Shown piece after piece: positions 9,475-17,874 of a stretch of DNA of 64,000 nucleotides. The stretch is from assembly GCF_007923445.1 (NCBI RefSeq), contig NZ_VOJI01000003.1, positions 62,001-126,000 on the forward strand, read 5' to 3'. The translations under genes were made by a program, and so were the position numbers. This DNA comes from Puniceibacterium confluentis. GTDB taxonomy: Bacteria > Pseudomonadota > Alphaproteobacteria > Rhodobacterales > Rhodobacteraceae. The notes beneath the pieces were generated by a model. That model worked only from the letters and a program-made list of their open reading frames with translations. It had not been told where the DNA came from and ran no database searches. The stretch's first letter is position 1. The number at the start of each line of letters is the position of its first letter.

Positions 9475-10326
9475 ATGCATTACACGGATAAGTTGAATTT
9501 TCAGGGGCATGCAACCGCGTCGAGCTTCGGAATTGTTGCGGACTGGATGAACGCGTTGCACGGAGCATCAGAGGCGCAGGATGTCCTGAAGAGCCTGGTC
9601 CATCTGGTCAGGGCAGATGCCGCAAACCTGCTGCGCGCCGATGAGACCACCGACCGGATACGCTATGTTGCGCGGCATGACGTCGGTGCCGGACGTTTTC
9701 TCACGAGTGCACCGTATACCTATCTGCGCGAAATCATGGGCGCGAGCCTTCATGTGGCCAGGCCCGGTTCGATCTGGTGCCTCTCCGAAGTGATCGCTGC
9801 CGACGACCGGGCGCACTCTGACGGGCTGGGGTCGCAAACTGACCGCCCGGCGATTTCAGAGGCGCTGATCCTGACGCTCGCCACTGGTAAATCGCGGGCC
9901 GATTTTCTTGAGATTCAATTTTGCTCCGAACCCTTGCAACACAATCTGGATCTGCTGCGGGTTCTGTCCGGTACGCTGGTCACCTGCTGGCAGCGCCGCA
10001 CGCCGCTGACTGTCAAGAAATGGCTGGTCCGATCCCAGGTGAACCCGGTGGGGAAACCGTCACAGACAAGCGAAGTGGTATTGCTGGACGCGAACAATCC
10101 GGCTGGTCTCAGTCGGGCCGAGTTCCGGGTCTGCTCGATGCTGAACCAAGGCATGACCGTAAAAGTCATCGCCGCCACATTGGCGCTTTCTGAATCCACC
10201 ATCCGATGCCACCTCAGCTCCATCTTTTCCAAGACGGGGGCAACCTGTCAGGTGGAGCTGCTAGGATTGATGAACGCCGCGCATGTCGCGATCGCACCTG
10301 GCAAAACATCCGCCTGTACCACCTGA
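9475..10326 (+). CDS. LuxR-type (HTH) transcriptional regulator
   Basis: 283 aa. The last ~65 residues form a LuxR/NarL helix-turn-helix: LSRAEFRVCSMLNQGMTVKV, then IAATLALSESTIRCHLSSIF, then TGATCQVELLGLM. The N-terminal ~190 residues look like a GAF- or PAS-type sensory domain. I do not see the Trp/Tyr/Asp pattern of acyl-homoserine-lactone binders, so the signal is unknown. Position suggests control of the divergent tad operon. GGGGGT lies about ten bases before the ATG. No receiver domain is present, so it is not a two-component regulator. Confidence 0.8.
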   Translation: MHYTDKLNFQGHATASSFGIVADWMNALHGASEAQDVLKSLVHLVRADAANLLRADETTDRIRYVARHDVGAGRFLTSAPYTYLREIMGASLHVARPGSIWCLSEVIAADDRAHSDGLGSQTDRPAISEALILTLATGKSRADFLEIQFCSEPLQHNLDLLRVLSGTLVTCWQRRTPLTVKKWLVRSQVNPVGKPSQTSEVVLLDANNPAGLSRAEFRVCSMLNQGMTVKVIAATLALSESTIRCHLSSIFSKTGATCQVELLGLMNAAHVAIAPGKTSACTT

Positions 10327-10893
10327 AGGCTTCTGCAACGCCCTGGATGTCTATCGGACCCTGTGTCCTGAGGGGCTGGTACCTGCGGCTTTTGTGCTAC
10401 GCCCAAGGGCGCGCGACGGATGACCCTGAGGATCCGGGAAGGTGGAGCGGATCATGCAAGGGTCAAAATGTGCCGCCACCCCGCTGTACGTCAAACGGGT
10501 TCATCCCCACAGAGGTCACCTGCCGGGCACGCACCTTGCCGACCTCGTCGCAGGTGCCATACTTGCTTACAAATTGCTGACCCTCGGTGGTCACGAACCC
10601 TAGGCAGACATCTGCAAATTCAGGCATCTGATCCGGATCGGTTCATCCTGAACCCGATCCACCGCAGGCCGGGACCGAACCCCCAAGGTGACCCCGACTG
10701 CCATCCGCTGCCCTTGTCTTGCTGACCCAGGTACGCCAGCACGCCGTTGTGTCTGTCACAGCGGTCTGATCTGTGCCGCAAGTTCCATTTTCGAGAGTTG
10801 TGGTGTGATCAAGGCTCTGCCGAAGTCTGGGCACTGGCTGCGGAAAACACAGCATGGTGAGCCGAGTGGACTTCGTCTTTCCCCAAGCCTCCG
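10327..10893. other. Intergenic region with no certain gene
   Basis: 567 bases between the convergent ends of the luxR-type and diguanylate cyclase genes. It contains two overlapping, antisense small frames at 10454-10603 (plus) and 10463-10627 (minus); only the plus one has a good ribosome site. The rest shows no domain, tRNA or strong hairpin. It may hold degraded coding sequence, but I could not identify a parent gene. Confidence 0.4.
10454..10603 (+). CDS. Possible small protein of unknown function (49 aa)
   Basis: A short frame begins MQGSKCAATPLYVKRV and ends with a hydrophobic stretch, LADLVAGAILAYKLLTL. AAGGTGGAG lies six bases before the ATG, which is a good spacing. I do not recognise it. 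The opposite strand has a 54-residue frame (10627 to 10463, MPEFADVCLGFVTTEGQQF...) across nearly the same bases, with a weak ribosome site. At most one is likely real, and both may be chance. Confidence 0.25.
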   Translation: MQGSKCAATPLYVKRVHPHRGHLPGTHLADLVAGAILAYKLLTLGGHEP

Positions 10894-11898
10894 CTACTCC
10901 GCTGCCGTGGCGCCAGGCTCTGCATCCTGACTCATCCCAGCGGCGTAAAATTTGTGTTGCGCCCGTCCACCGTGTTTGGAGGCGTAGAGAGCAAGATCCG
11001 CTTGGTGCAAGAGGTCGGTGGCGGCAGTGGTTTCGCGGCCCCGCGACAGGGTAATACCGATGCTGCCCGAGATGCGGCACTGCTGGCCGTCAAACAGCAT
11101 CGGACGTTCCACACGCGAGATGATGCGGTCCGCAATGTCCGCCAGCCGCCGCCTGTCGGCCAATCCGTCAAAAATCACCAGGAATTCGTCACCGCCCACC
11201 CGTGCGGCGATGTCGTCTTTGCGTGTTTCGCCGACAAGTATGCGGGCAACCTGCTGCAGAACGTAGTCCCCGGCCGCATGACCCATCGTGTCATTCACCG
11301 CTTTGAAGAAATCCAGATCAAGATGCATCAAGGCGAAATCTTGCTTGCTGCCGGAAAGGCGCGCCAACACGTGGTCGGTCGCGCGCCGGTTCTTCAGACC
11401 GGTCAAGGTGTCGGTATAGGCCTGTTCCTCGGCGGCGATCCGGGCACCTTGAAGGCGCCGGTTCAGCCTGCGTGACGCCTCCATCGCAGCAGATTTGGCC
11501 TCGACCAGGTACAGCATTTCGATGGTCAGGTCAGTGGCCGCAAAGTCAGAGGCGCTCAGGTTGTAATCGCGCACCGCATCCACGACCGAAATCCCGAAGG
11601 ACAGGTTGAGCACGGCGCCCCCCTGCCCGTCGGACACCAGCAGCCCCTTGAGCGCGGTGCGCGGCGTGTTTCTGAACCGAAGGTGCAGCTTGGCGCCTTC
11701 CTGGCGCAACAAGTCAGCCATGGTGGCGAGTCGTCGGGGTCGATACACCTCGAAATGATCCAGAAACCGGGTTCCCGCCAAAGGCAGCCCGGGGCGCAGT
11801 TTTTGCAGTGTCGGTCCCGCCTGCGACACATGACCGGTGGGCGTGAGACAGACGTGCATCGGGCACACGGACATGAGAATGGATGCGGGAACCGTCAA
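10894..11898 (-). CDS. Diguanylate cyclase with HNOBA-type sensor domain
   Basis: 334 aa, read from a TTG whose last two bases begin the upstream TGA stop; AGGAGG lies 8 bases before it. Residues 1-150 match the HNOB-associated (HNOBA) domain: GTRFLDHFEVYRPR near 42-55, then a helix DLTIEMLYLVEAKSAAMEASRRL (123-145) that resembles a signalling helix. Residues 160-320 are a GGDEF domain with intact GGDEF (235-239), metal and substrate residues in HLDLDFFKAVNDTMGH, and an I-site RKDD (226-229), so product inhibition is expected. It makes c-di-GMP from GTP. The neighbour is an H-NOX-like protein, the usual partner of HNOBA domains. Confidence 0.9.
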   Translation of the reverse strand: MTVPASILMSVCPMHVCLTPTGHVSQAGPTLQKLRPGLPLAGTRFLDHFEVYRPRRLATMADLLRQEGAKLHLRFRNTPRTALKGLLVSDGQGGAVLNLSFGISVVDAVRDYNLSASDFAATDLTIEMLYLVEAKSAAMEASRRLNRRLQGARIAAEEQAYTDTLTGLKNRRATDHVLARLSGSKQDFALMHLDLDFFKAVNDTMGHAAGDYVLQQVARILVGETRKDDIAARVGGDEFLVIFDGLADRRRLADIADRIISRVERPMLFDGQQCRISGSIGITLSRGRETTAATDLLHQADLALYASKHGGRAQHKFYAAGMSQDAEPGATAAE

Positions 11899-12503
11899 GA
11901 TGCGGCCCTCCTGTGATCCACCGGTGTGCCGTAGAGGTCGAACTGACGGCCTTCGGCAAATTCCGTTTCGATTAAGGTAATGACGATTCGTTCGCATCCC
12001 AGGTTCCAGCCCTCGTATTCCAGAATGACCAGTGCGCCATAGTCATCGGCCATCGCCCGCAGCACGCCGACCAGCACCAGTCCGAATCCGGGAACAGGGC
12101 CGGTACAGCGCAGGGCGAACCGGTCCTTGGCATATTCGGTGAGCTCCAGTCCGGGAAGATCCAGATCCGGCACCGCCAGCCGGGCACGGTCCGGCAGGTC
12201 ATCCATGGAATGCAGGAATTCCGCAAAGGTCACGCCGCCGAACCGCAGAAGACGCCGCAGTGCTTCCGTGTTCGGATGCGAGACAAGGTAGGTGCCAACG
12301 TCTTCGAGAATGGCCTCGCGCGGTTTGCACAGGTGCAGGGCGGCGCTGTCCAGAATTTGATCCGTCTGCTCGGGCTCGTAGTGCAGCATCGCCTCGAATT
12401 CCGGGGGATCAATGTCCGCCCGTCGGGCTATTTCCGCCCATGTCTCACCGCCATAGGTGTCCTGAAGAAAGCATTGCAATGTGTTGTTGATCAATCCGTG
12501 CAT
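11895..12503 (-). CDS. H-NOX-like protein lacking canonical heme ligands
   Basis: 202 aa. The N-terminus MHGLINNTLQCFL, the length and the overall pattern match the heme-NO-binding (H-NOX/HNOB) fold. The segment FLHSMDDLPDRARL (96-109) aligns without gaps to the helix that carries the proximal histidine in H-NOX proteins (FLMMMDEVHLQL in Thermoanaerobacter, quoted from memory). The His position is Pro104 here. The YxSxR heme-propionate motif reads C133-T-G-P-V137, so all three residues are changed. Heme binding in the usual way therefore looks lost. It is translationally coupled to the HNOBA-GGDEF cyclase (overlap TTGA), so it probably still regulates that enzyme. Confidence 0.82.
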   Translation of the reverse strand: MHGLINNTLQCFLQDTYGGETWAEIARRADIDPPEFEAMLHYEPEQTDQILDSAALHLCKPREAILEDVGTYLVSHPNTEALRRLLRFGGVTFAEFLHSMDDLPDRARLAVPDLDLPGLELTEYAKDRFALRCTGPVPGFGLVLVGVLRAMADDYGALVILEYEGWNLGCERIVITLIETEFAEGRQFDLYGTPVDHRRAAS

Positions 12504-12570
12504 CTGTTCCAGCCGCTCTTGCCCCTGGCGCAGAGGGTGGCATCGCAGGCTTAAGAAAGATGAAATGTCC

Positions 12571-14283
12571 TCAATTGTGCGGAAATATTGCGTGCTCTCC
12601 CACGATCAGGGCATTGATGTCGGGTGCCGCGATACGGGCCGTTCCGGCATGAACCGCCTCCAGAACGTCAACCGGCAGATCATAGGCCGGGCCCTGCCGC
12701 AGATCCATCGCATAGCCCCAGAACTGCAACCGCCCGTGCTCGAGCCGCAGACTGGTCGCCGTCACCCTGCCGTCGGCGTTTCTCAGCAGCAGCAACCCGG
12801 TCTTGTCGGTCGCCCCCGGCACGAAATCGCCAAAGATCAGGGCGCAGCCCGGACCGGCTGCGACACCCAGGCGGCAAGACTGCAACCACCCGGCAAGAAT
12901 GTCGTCGCTGATATCGCTCAGTTGCGGCACGCTCAGTGCCTCGGCGCCCACCACGACCATCAGCGCCACCACGTCATCGCGCACTGTCGCTGCCGTCCAT
13001 GTCTCCTCTGCGTCCAGCGCGGCGATCCGTTCGGCCAGAACCTGATCCTGGCGGATTGCGTCCAGCGCCGCGGTACCGGGCAGGCCCCATTCGCGCGACA
13101 TTTCGCGCAACGGCACTTCGGCGGGCGGCAGGCTGCCCGCCTGATAACGTGCCAGCTGATCGCGGGCAGAAATACGTTCGGGCACGAGAACCGGACTGAG
13201 CCAGATCAGGATCACCGCAAGTGTCACAAGCGCCAGAGCCACATTTGCCTGACGGATACGCTCGGCCCAGCGCCGCCGCAGCACGACGGAGCCGCCGTAG
13301 GCCAATCCGTACAACAGCACCATCGCCGCAACCGTCGCCGCCATCAGCCGCTGCGGAGTCCAGCCATAGGCCTCCACACGCAGCCACAGCGCATAGACAG
13401 CCAGAGCCGCCAGGACCGGCACCAGCAACGCCAGCACCTGAACCATGCCGCGCAACCAGCGCAGGCGCACCTCTTCGGCCTGGTCGCGGTCGACGGCGAC
13501 GGTGATCAGAACAATCGCCGACAGGGCCGCCGACATCAGCGTTCCCGCCGCGGACAGATCGCCAACAAGGTTCGACAACCCCTGCACCGGCAGCGCCAAC
13601 AGAAACACCACCACAACTCCAAGCACCACCGGCAGCAACAGCCTCAGCAATTGCAGCACCAGATATGGCGACAGGTACTCCCTGAGCTCGTGCACCACCG
13701 CGAGAGCGAGCCCGAACACCGCTCCGCTCAGCACCCAGGCCAGCGGGTTGACCGCGGTTATCAGGTGCAGCAACCGCAGGCCGACAAGGTTGAGCAAGGC
13801 GTCGGACAGACCAATCAGCCCCCAGAACAATGCAGTGAACAGCACCGCCGCAAGGTAGCGCACGAATATCCGCCAGCTCAGATCGAACAGCGCAGGATAG
13901 GACAACCACCCATCCCCCGGGCGCAGACGCGCCGCCACAAAGGGGGTCGCGATCACCAGAAACAGCCAGAACGCGACCAGCGGATAGGCAGCGCTCAGGA
14001 ACGATTCCGCCGAGGCGTGGCGGAACGACGCCCCGTAGAGCAGGGCCGAGGCGCCGGCAGAAACGCCCGCCGCCCAGCGCAGGCTCGGCCAGAGCCGCGC
14101 GGGCCCCACCAGCGCCAGCAGCATGAAAAAAGTGCCGTAGGTTGTGGCGGCCAGCAGCATGAACAGCCGGTGATCAGCGATCCCGTCATAGAGAACATCC
14201 CAGATCAACCAGCCGGCCACCCCTGCCAGCGCGCCCAGAACAGTGACCTGAAGGCGCAGCGGCGCTGCCTGCGTCGGTGCCAT
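12571..14283 (-). CDS. DUF4153 integral membrane protein
   Basis: 570 aa read from the ATG at 14283, which has AGGGGAG seven bases upstream; two earlier starts are possible but less well placed. The N-terminal 350 residues form about ten hydrophobic helices. A long non-membrane C-terminal half then holds motifs such as LPPAEVPLREMSREWGLPGT. This layout fits the DUF4153 family of bacterial membrane proteins with no defined function. It is on the same strand as the H-NOX-like gene, 67 bases upstream of it. Confidence 0.75.
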   Translation of the reverse strand: MAPTQAAPLRLQVTVLGALAGVAGWLIWDVLYDGIADHRLFMLLAATTYGTFFMLLALVGPARLWPSLRWAAGVSAGASALLYGASFRHASAESFLSAAYPLVAFWLFLVIATPFVAARLRPGDGWLSYPALFDLSWRIFVRYLAAVLFTALFWGLIGLSDALLNLVGLRLLHLITAVNPLAWVLSGAVFGLALAVVHELREYLSPYLVLQLLRLLLPVVLGVVVVFLLALPVQGLSNLVGDLSAAGTLMSAALSAIVLITVAVDRDQAEEVRLRWLRGMVQVLALLVPVLAALAVYALWLRVEAYGWTPQRLMAATVAAMVLLYGLAYGGSVVLRRRWAERIRQANVALALVTLAVILIWLSPVLVPERISARDQLARYQAGSLPPAEVPLREMSREWGLPGTAALDAIRQDQVLAERIAALDAEETWTAATVRDDVVALMVVVGAEALSVPQLSDISDDILAGWLQSCRLGVAAGPGCALIFGDFVPGATDKTGLLLLRNADGRVTATSLRLEHGRLQFWGYAMDLRQGPAYDLPVDVLEAVHAGTARIAAPDINALIVGEHAIFPHN

Positions 14284-14499
14284 GTACATGCTCCCCTTTA
14301 TCTGCGCGCACGATGCCTTGCCGCGACGGTCTGGGCAAGGCCGGGTCAGGAGCAGCGCCGCGCCAACCGCATCCAGCTGTCGCACGTCGGCTGGTCATGT
14401 CCGAGTGGCGGCGTTGCCGAAAACCATGTGTCGGCCGCCAACCGGGGTCGCACGATCCGGATTGCGCGGCGCGGCCCGGAGTGCCGCACCCCCGCGCCG

Positions 14500-15204
14500 C
14501 TAGGACAGCGAGGCGATCCATCCCGGCAAATGGCCGATGTCAGGCAGTACGATATCTGCCAGCGGCGCCAGCACGTCAGCCTGTGCCGGACCGGTCAGCA
14601 CGCCGACACAGCGCATTCCCGCCGCGCGGCCCGCCACAAGGTCATGGGCGCTGTCCCCCACCATGACACAGCGCCCCGGCACAACCCCCACCGCCCGCGC
14701 AAAGGCCAGCAGGGGATCCGGGGCTGGCTTTGCGCCATAGCCACTGTCGAACCCGGCGACAAAATCGAACATATCCGAAACGCCCGCCTGCCTGAGATGC
14801 GCCAGCGCGCCAAATTCCGTGTCGTTGGTCATCACGCCCAGCTTCAACCCCGACTGCGCCAGCAGTGACAGCAGCGGGACGAGCGCCACGGCAGGGGCCA
14901 GCGGCGCCACGGAGGACGTCAGCATCAGATGCCGCTCGATGTCCTCGACCCGGCGCGCGGGCAGGGCCTTTGCCAGACACTGGGCGGCCTCGCGGTTTGT
15001 GCCCGCGATGATCGGGCTGTCGGGCCGGAACCGCGCCGCCTCCAGGTCGAAACACGCAACGGTGGCCAGGTCCTGCAGCACGACTTCATCCCCGTCCGCC
15101 AGATCGCGCAGGGTCCGCGCCGCCCAACCGTCCCAGGTTGCACCGAAATCGAACAGCGTGCCGTCCTTGTCGAAAAGCACCGCACCGATCGCGGACGGTG
15201 TCAT
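14500..15204 (-). CDS. HAD-family hydrolase (phosphoglycolate-phosphatase-like)
   Basis: 234 aa with the four HAD motifs: DKDGTLFD (nucleophile and acid Asp, residues 13-20), TND at about 125-127, Lys in a GAKPAPDP stretch, and MVGDSAHD near 178-185. The helical cap between motifs I and II is C1-type, as in phosphoglycolate phosphatases and related phosphomonoesterases. The substrate is not defined by sequence. The start overlaps the stop of the DUF3572 gene (ATGA), so the two are co-translated. Confidence 0.85.
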   Translation of the reverse strand: MTPSAIGAVLFDKDGTLFDFGATWDGWAARTLRDLADGDEVVLQDLATVACFDLEAARFRPDSPIIAGTNREAAQCLAKALPARRVEDIERHLMLTSSVAPLAPAVALVPLLSLLAQSGLKLGVMTNDTEFGALAHLRQAGVSDMFDFVAGFDSGYGAKPAPDPLLAFARAVGVVPGRCVMVGDSAHDLVAGRAAGMRCVGVLTGPAQADVLAPLADIVLPDIGHLPGWIASLS

Positions 15205-15485
15205 GTCCAGTGCACCTGGTCTCCTCCGGGCAGCATCGCCCGCGCCTGCTTCGGCAGGTCATAGGCAAGCGACTGAGCATCACAAAAGGCGATGACCCAG
15301 GCATCGTCCATCAGCAGAAAGTCCAGAACCGAACCCTGAAAATCCGGATCCGACAGTCCCTGCCGGAAATCGTCCTCGCTGGCGCCCGAGGCCCCCTGAA
15401 ACACTGGCAGCAGCTCGTCGTTCGCCGCCAGCCAGGCCACCGCCTGCAAGCCGATCAATTCAGCACGATCTCGCGCAAGTGCCAT
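15201..15485 (-). CDS. DUF3572 family small protein
   Basis: 94 aa from the ATG at 15485 with GGAGG nine bases upstream. The longer upstream frame is rejected because it begins with Cys/Arg-rich sequence. The protein is small, acidic and helical (AELIGLQAVAWLAANDELLP). It belongs by pattern to a family restricted to alphaproteobacteria and commonly found beside pleD-like genes, as here. Function unknown. Confidence 0.75.
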   Translation of the reverse strand: MALARDRAELIGLQAVAWLAANDELLPVFQGASGASEDDFRQGLSDPDFQGSVLDFLLMDDAWVIAFCDAQSLAYDLPKQARAMLPGGDQVHWT

Positions 15486-15592
15486 GTTGTCAGACCTCCG
15501 AAAGGGTTTGTTAACCATTCTCACTAAAGACTTACACTGTCGCGCGTTGCAAGCGTCGCTTCGTTTCGCGCACTGAAAGGGTGGCTTTCCGC

Positions 15593-16969
15593 ATGACCGG
15601 CCGCATACTGATTGTAGACGGACTTCCGACAAACCGCATCATCCTGCGGGTCAAACTTGCCGCCGCCTATTATGATGTGACACTGGCCGATTCCGGCGCA
15701 GCGGCTGTCGCGATGATCGCTCGCAGCATGCCGGATGCGGTGCTTGTGTCGATGGACCTGCCCGACCAGAGCGGACCGGAGCTCTGCGCCCGGATCAAGG
15801 CGAATCCCCGCTGGGCGGATATTCCCGTCATTCTGGTACATGGCCCGGATGAAACCGAAGCCCGGGTCGCCGCCCTGACGGCCGGGGCCGACGATATCCT
15901 GAGCCGCCCCATCGACGAACTGGTGCTGCTGGCGCGGCTGCGCAGCCTGCTGCGCGCCCGGGATGCAGAAGCGGAACTTCGATTGCGAGATGATACCCAG
16001 CGCGCGCTTGGTCTGGCCGAAGAAAGCCCCGGCTTCGCGGTTCCGGCACGGCTGGCGATCGTTCCCACGGGGGCCCCGCGCAATTTCAAGCCTCTGCTGA
16101 AACATCTGGGCATGGCGCTGCCGGACCGGATCAGCCTTGTGGCGCAGGATGTCCTGCTGCGGGACCTGCAAGTTCCGCCGGAAGTGGTGGTCATCGTCGA
16201 GCATCCGGCCTGTGACGGTGAGGGGCTGGAATTGCTTGCCAACCTGCGGGCCAGCACCGTCACCCGTCACGCCGCCATCCTCTATGTCACCGAACCGCAT
16301 CAGCGGCGCAGTGCGGCCACAGCGCTGGATCTGGGGGCAAACGACCTGATGTGTGCCGGGCCCGAACCGCGCGAAATGGTGCTGCGACTGCAAAAGCAGA
16401 TCCGGCGCAAACGCCATGTGGACCAGCTTCGCGACAACGTCCGCGACGGCCTGCGCGCCGCCCTGACCGACCCGCTGACCGGCCTGTTCAACCGGCGGTA
16501 TGCGCTGCCGCACCTGTCGCGCATGGCCGAAAGAGCGGCGCGGCAAAACCGGCCGCTGGCCGTGATGGTGGCTGACCTGGATCACTTCAAGCTGGTCAAT
16601 GACAACCACGGCCACGCCGCAGGCGACGCGGTCCTGACCGGGGTGGCCCGCCGGCTGGCCGACAACCTGCGGGCTGCGGATCTGTTGGCGCGCATCGGCG
16701 GCGAGGAATTCCTGATCGCGATGCCCGACACCAATTGCGCCAAAGCCCTGCACCTCGCGTCCCGCCTGTGTCAGCTGATTGCCGCCCACCCCTTTGCCGT
16801 CAGCGACCGGATCGGCCCCCTGCCCCAAACGCTCAGCATCGGGATCGCCGTCGCCCCGGCTGACGGCAATGTCCCCCCGGCACAGCTGATCGCGATGGCG
16901 GATCAGGCGCTGTACTGCGCCAAGGCCGAAGGACGCAACCAGGCCTTGCTCGGGTCGGCCGCCGCCTGA
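15593..16969 (+). CDS. PleD-like diguanylate cyclase with degenerate receivers
   Basis: 458 aa in the order receiver (1-120), receiver-like (about 150-270), GGDEF (285-455), the PleD layout. The GGEEF signature (369-373) and the I-site RAAD (360-363) are intact, so c-di-GMP synthesis and product inhibition are expected. In the first receiver, residues that match PleD numbering are altered: position 10 is Gly (Asp in PleD), position 53 is Ser (phosphoacceptor Asp), position 83 is His (Thr) and position 105 is Arg (Lys). Phosphorylation in the usual way is therefore not expected. ATG 15593 is chosen over a GTG four codons upstream because AGGGTGG lies 8 bases before it. It is divergent from the DUF3572 gene. 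Confidence 0.88.
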   Translation: MTGRILIVDGLPTNRIILRVKLAAAYYDVTLADSGAAAVAMIARSMPDAVLVSMDLPDQSGPELCARIKANPRWADIPVILVHGPDETEARVAALTAGADDILSRPIDELVLLARLRSLLRARDAEAELRLRDDTQRALGLAEESPGFAVPARLAIVPTGAPRNFKPLLKHLGMALPDRISLVAQDVLLRDLQVPPEVVVIVEHPACDGEGLELLANLRASTVTRHAAILYVTEPHQRRSAATALDLGANDLMCAGPEPREMVLRLQKQIRRKRHVDQLRDNVRDGLRAALTDPLTGLFNRRYALPHLSRMAERAARQNRPLAVMVADLDHFKLVNDNHGHAAGDAVLTGVARRLADNLRAADLLARIGGEEFLIAMPDTNCAKALHLASRLCQLIAAHPFAVSDRIGPLPQTLSIGIAVAPADGNVPPAQLIAMADQALYCAKAEGRNQALLGSAAA

Positions 16970-17021
16970 CGCGACAGGCACCAGCAGCCGTGCCGTCGCA
17001 CCCCCGCGATACCGCCAGGGG

Positions 17022-17522
17022 TTACTCGCTTTTCCGGTCCAGGTGGTCCCAGCGCTCTGCCAGACGCTCAATCTGGTGCGCAAGCCGGTCAGCATAGGCG
17101 CTGCGCTCGTCCGCGCTCATGGCGGCAACAAAGTCGGCCAGCACCCGCTGCCCGCCCTGCAACCGATCGTTTGCGCGGGCACTCTGCCGGTCCAGAACCG
17201 CGCTCAGCGACGCCCGGTCAAAGGGGTCCGCGCGCAGCGCCGCCAGCGCGGCGCCGTAATCCTCGGTTATCTGGCCACGGGTTCCGCGATACTGGCGGAA
17301 ATCCTGGCGCAGGGCGTCGCGCAGCCGGTGCCGGTCGGTGTCGGTCAGCGCCCGCATGTAGGGCATCGCATCCGCCCGGCCGGCGGAATGCCCCTCCCGG
17401 CCATGCCGCCCCCCGACGAGGGAATAGCCGACGACAGCCCCGACGAATGCCAGGTTCAGCGCAAGAGAGGCGATCATCACCGGTTTGACCCAGCGGTTTT
17501 CGGTTGTCGCGGGTTTGGCCAT
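17022..17522 (-). CDS. Periplasmic heavy-metal-sensor/Spy-CpxP-like protein
   Basis: 166 aa. A single membrane helix (PVMIASLALNLAFVGAVVGY) precedes a helical, Arg- and Asp-rich periplasmic domain with LTDTDRHRLRDALRQDF and SADERSAYADRL repeats. These resemble the LTxxQ-type motifs of Spy/CpxP/CnrX-like proteins. It starts five bases after the stop of the anti-sigma candidate and so belongs to the ECF sigma operon. It may bind metal or misfolded protein and feed the sigma/anti-sigma switch. That role is inferred from family and position. Confidence 0.7.
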   Translation of the reverse strand: MAKPATTENRWVKPVMIASLALNLAFVGAVVGYSLVGGRHGREGHSAGRADAMPYMRALTDTDRHRLRDALRQDFRQYRGTRGQITEDYGAALAALRADPFDRASLSAVLDRQSARANDRLQGGQRVLADFVAAMSADERSAYADRLAHQIERLAERWDHLDRKSE

Positions 17523-17526
17523 CGAC

Positions 17527-17874
17527 TCAGTTCTCCAGCATTGCAAAATCGTATCCGCTGAGGGGATCGACGCTCTGGATCGCGCTCGGATCCTCGAGCA
17601 GGGCGTCCAGTCGGTCCGGAGGGTTGATGCCGATCCAGACGCCGACGCAGGTGGCCGCCGTCAGCCCCGCCACCGCCGGCCAGCCGCCGAGTCCCTGCAA
17701 GAGTTCCCGCCACAAGGATTGTTTGCGCCGGATCATCGGCCGCGGCTGCATTCGCAAGGCGTCCGCTTCCATGCGCGCCATGAACCCGCCCGTTGGCTCG
17801 GCTCCGCCGAGCCGGGCGGCCTCAAAAAATCCAGCCAGGTCACCCTTTGCGGATGCGTCGTCGTCATGTGTCAT
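17527..17874 (-). CDS. Putative anti-sigma factor (small single-pass membrane protein)
   Basis: 115 aa with a ~60-residue cytoplasmic N-terminus, a membrane segment (WPAVAGLTAATCVGVWIGI) and a short periplasmic tail. It overlaps the ECF sigma gene by 11 bases. That position, size and topology fit a membrane anti-sigma factor. I do not see a zinc-binding HxxxCxxC motif, so it is not a ZAS-type anti-sigma. The function is inferred mainly from context. Confidence 0.6.
   Translation of the reverse strand: MTHDDDASAKGDLAGFFEAARLGGAEPTGGFMARMEADALRMQPRPMIRRKQSLWRELLQGLGGWPAVAGLTAATCVGVWIGINPPDRLDALLEDPSAIQSVDPLSGYDFAMLEN

Noticed and set aside
12481-14868. 795-residue plus-strand frame
   Set aside because: It is antisense to the DUF4153 and HAD genes and is rich in Gln, Arg and His with no domain. 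This is a GC-skew shadow.
15524-17095. 523-residue minus-strand frame
   Set aside because: It is antisense to the PleD-like gene, whose domains are unambiguous.
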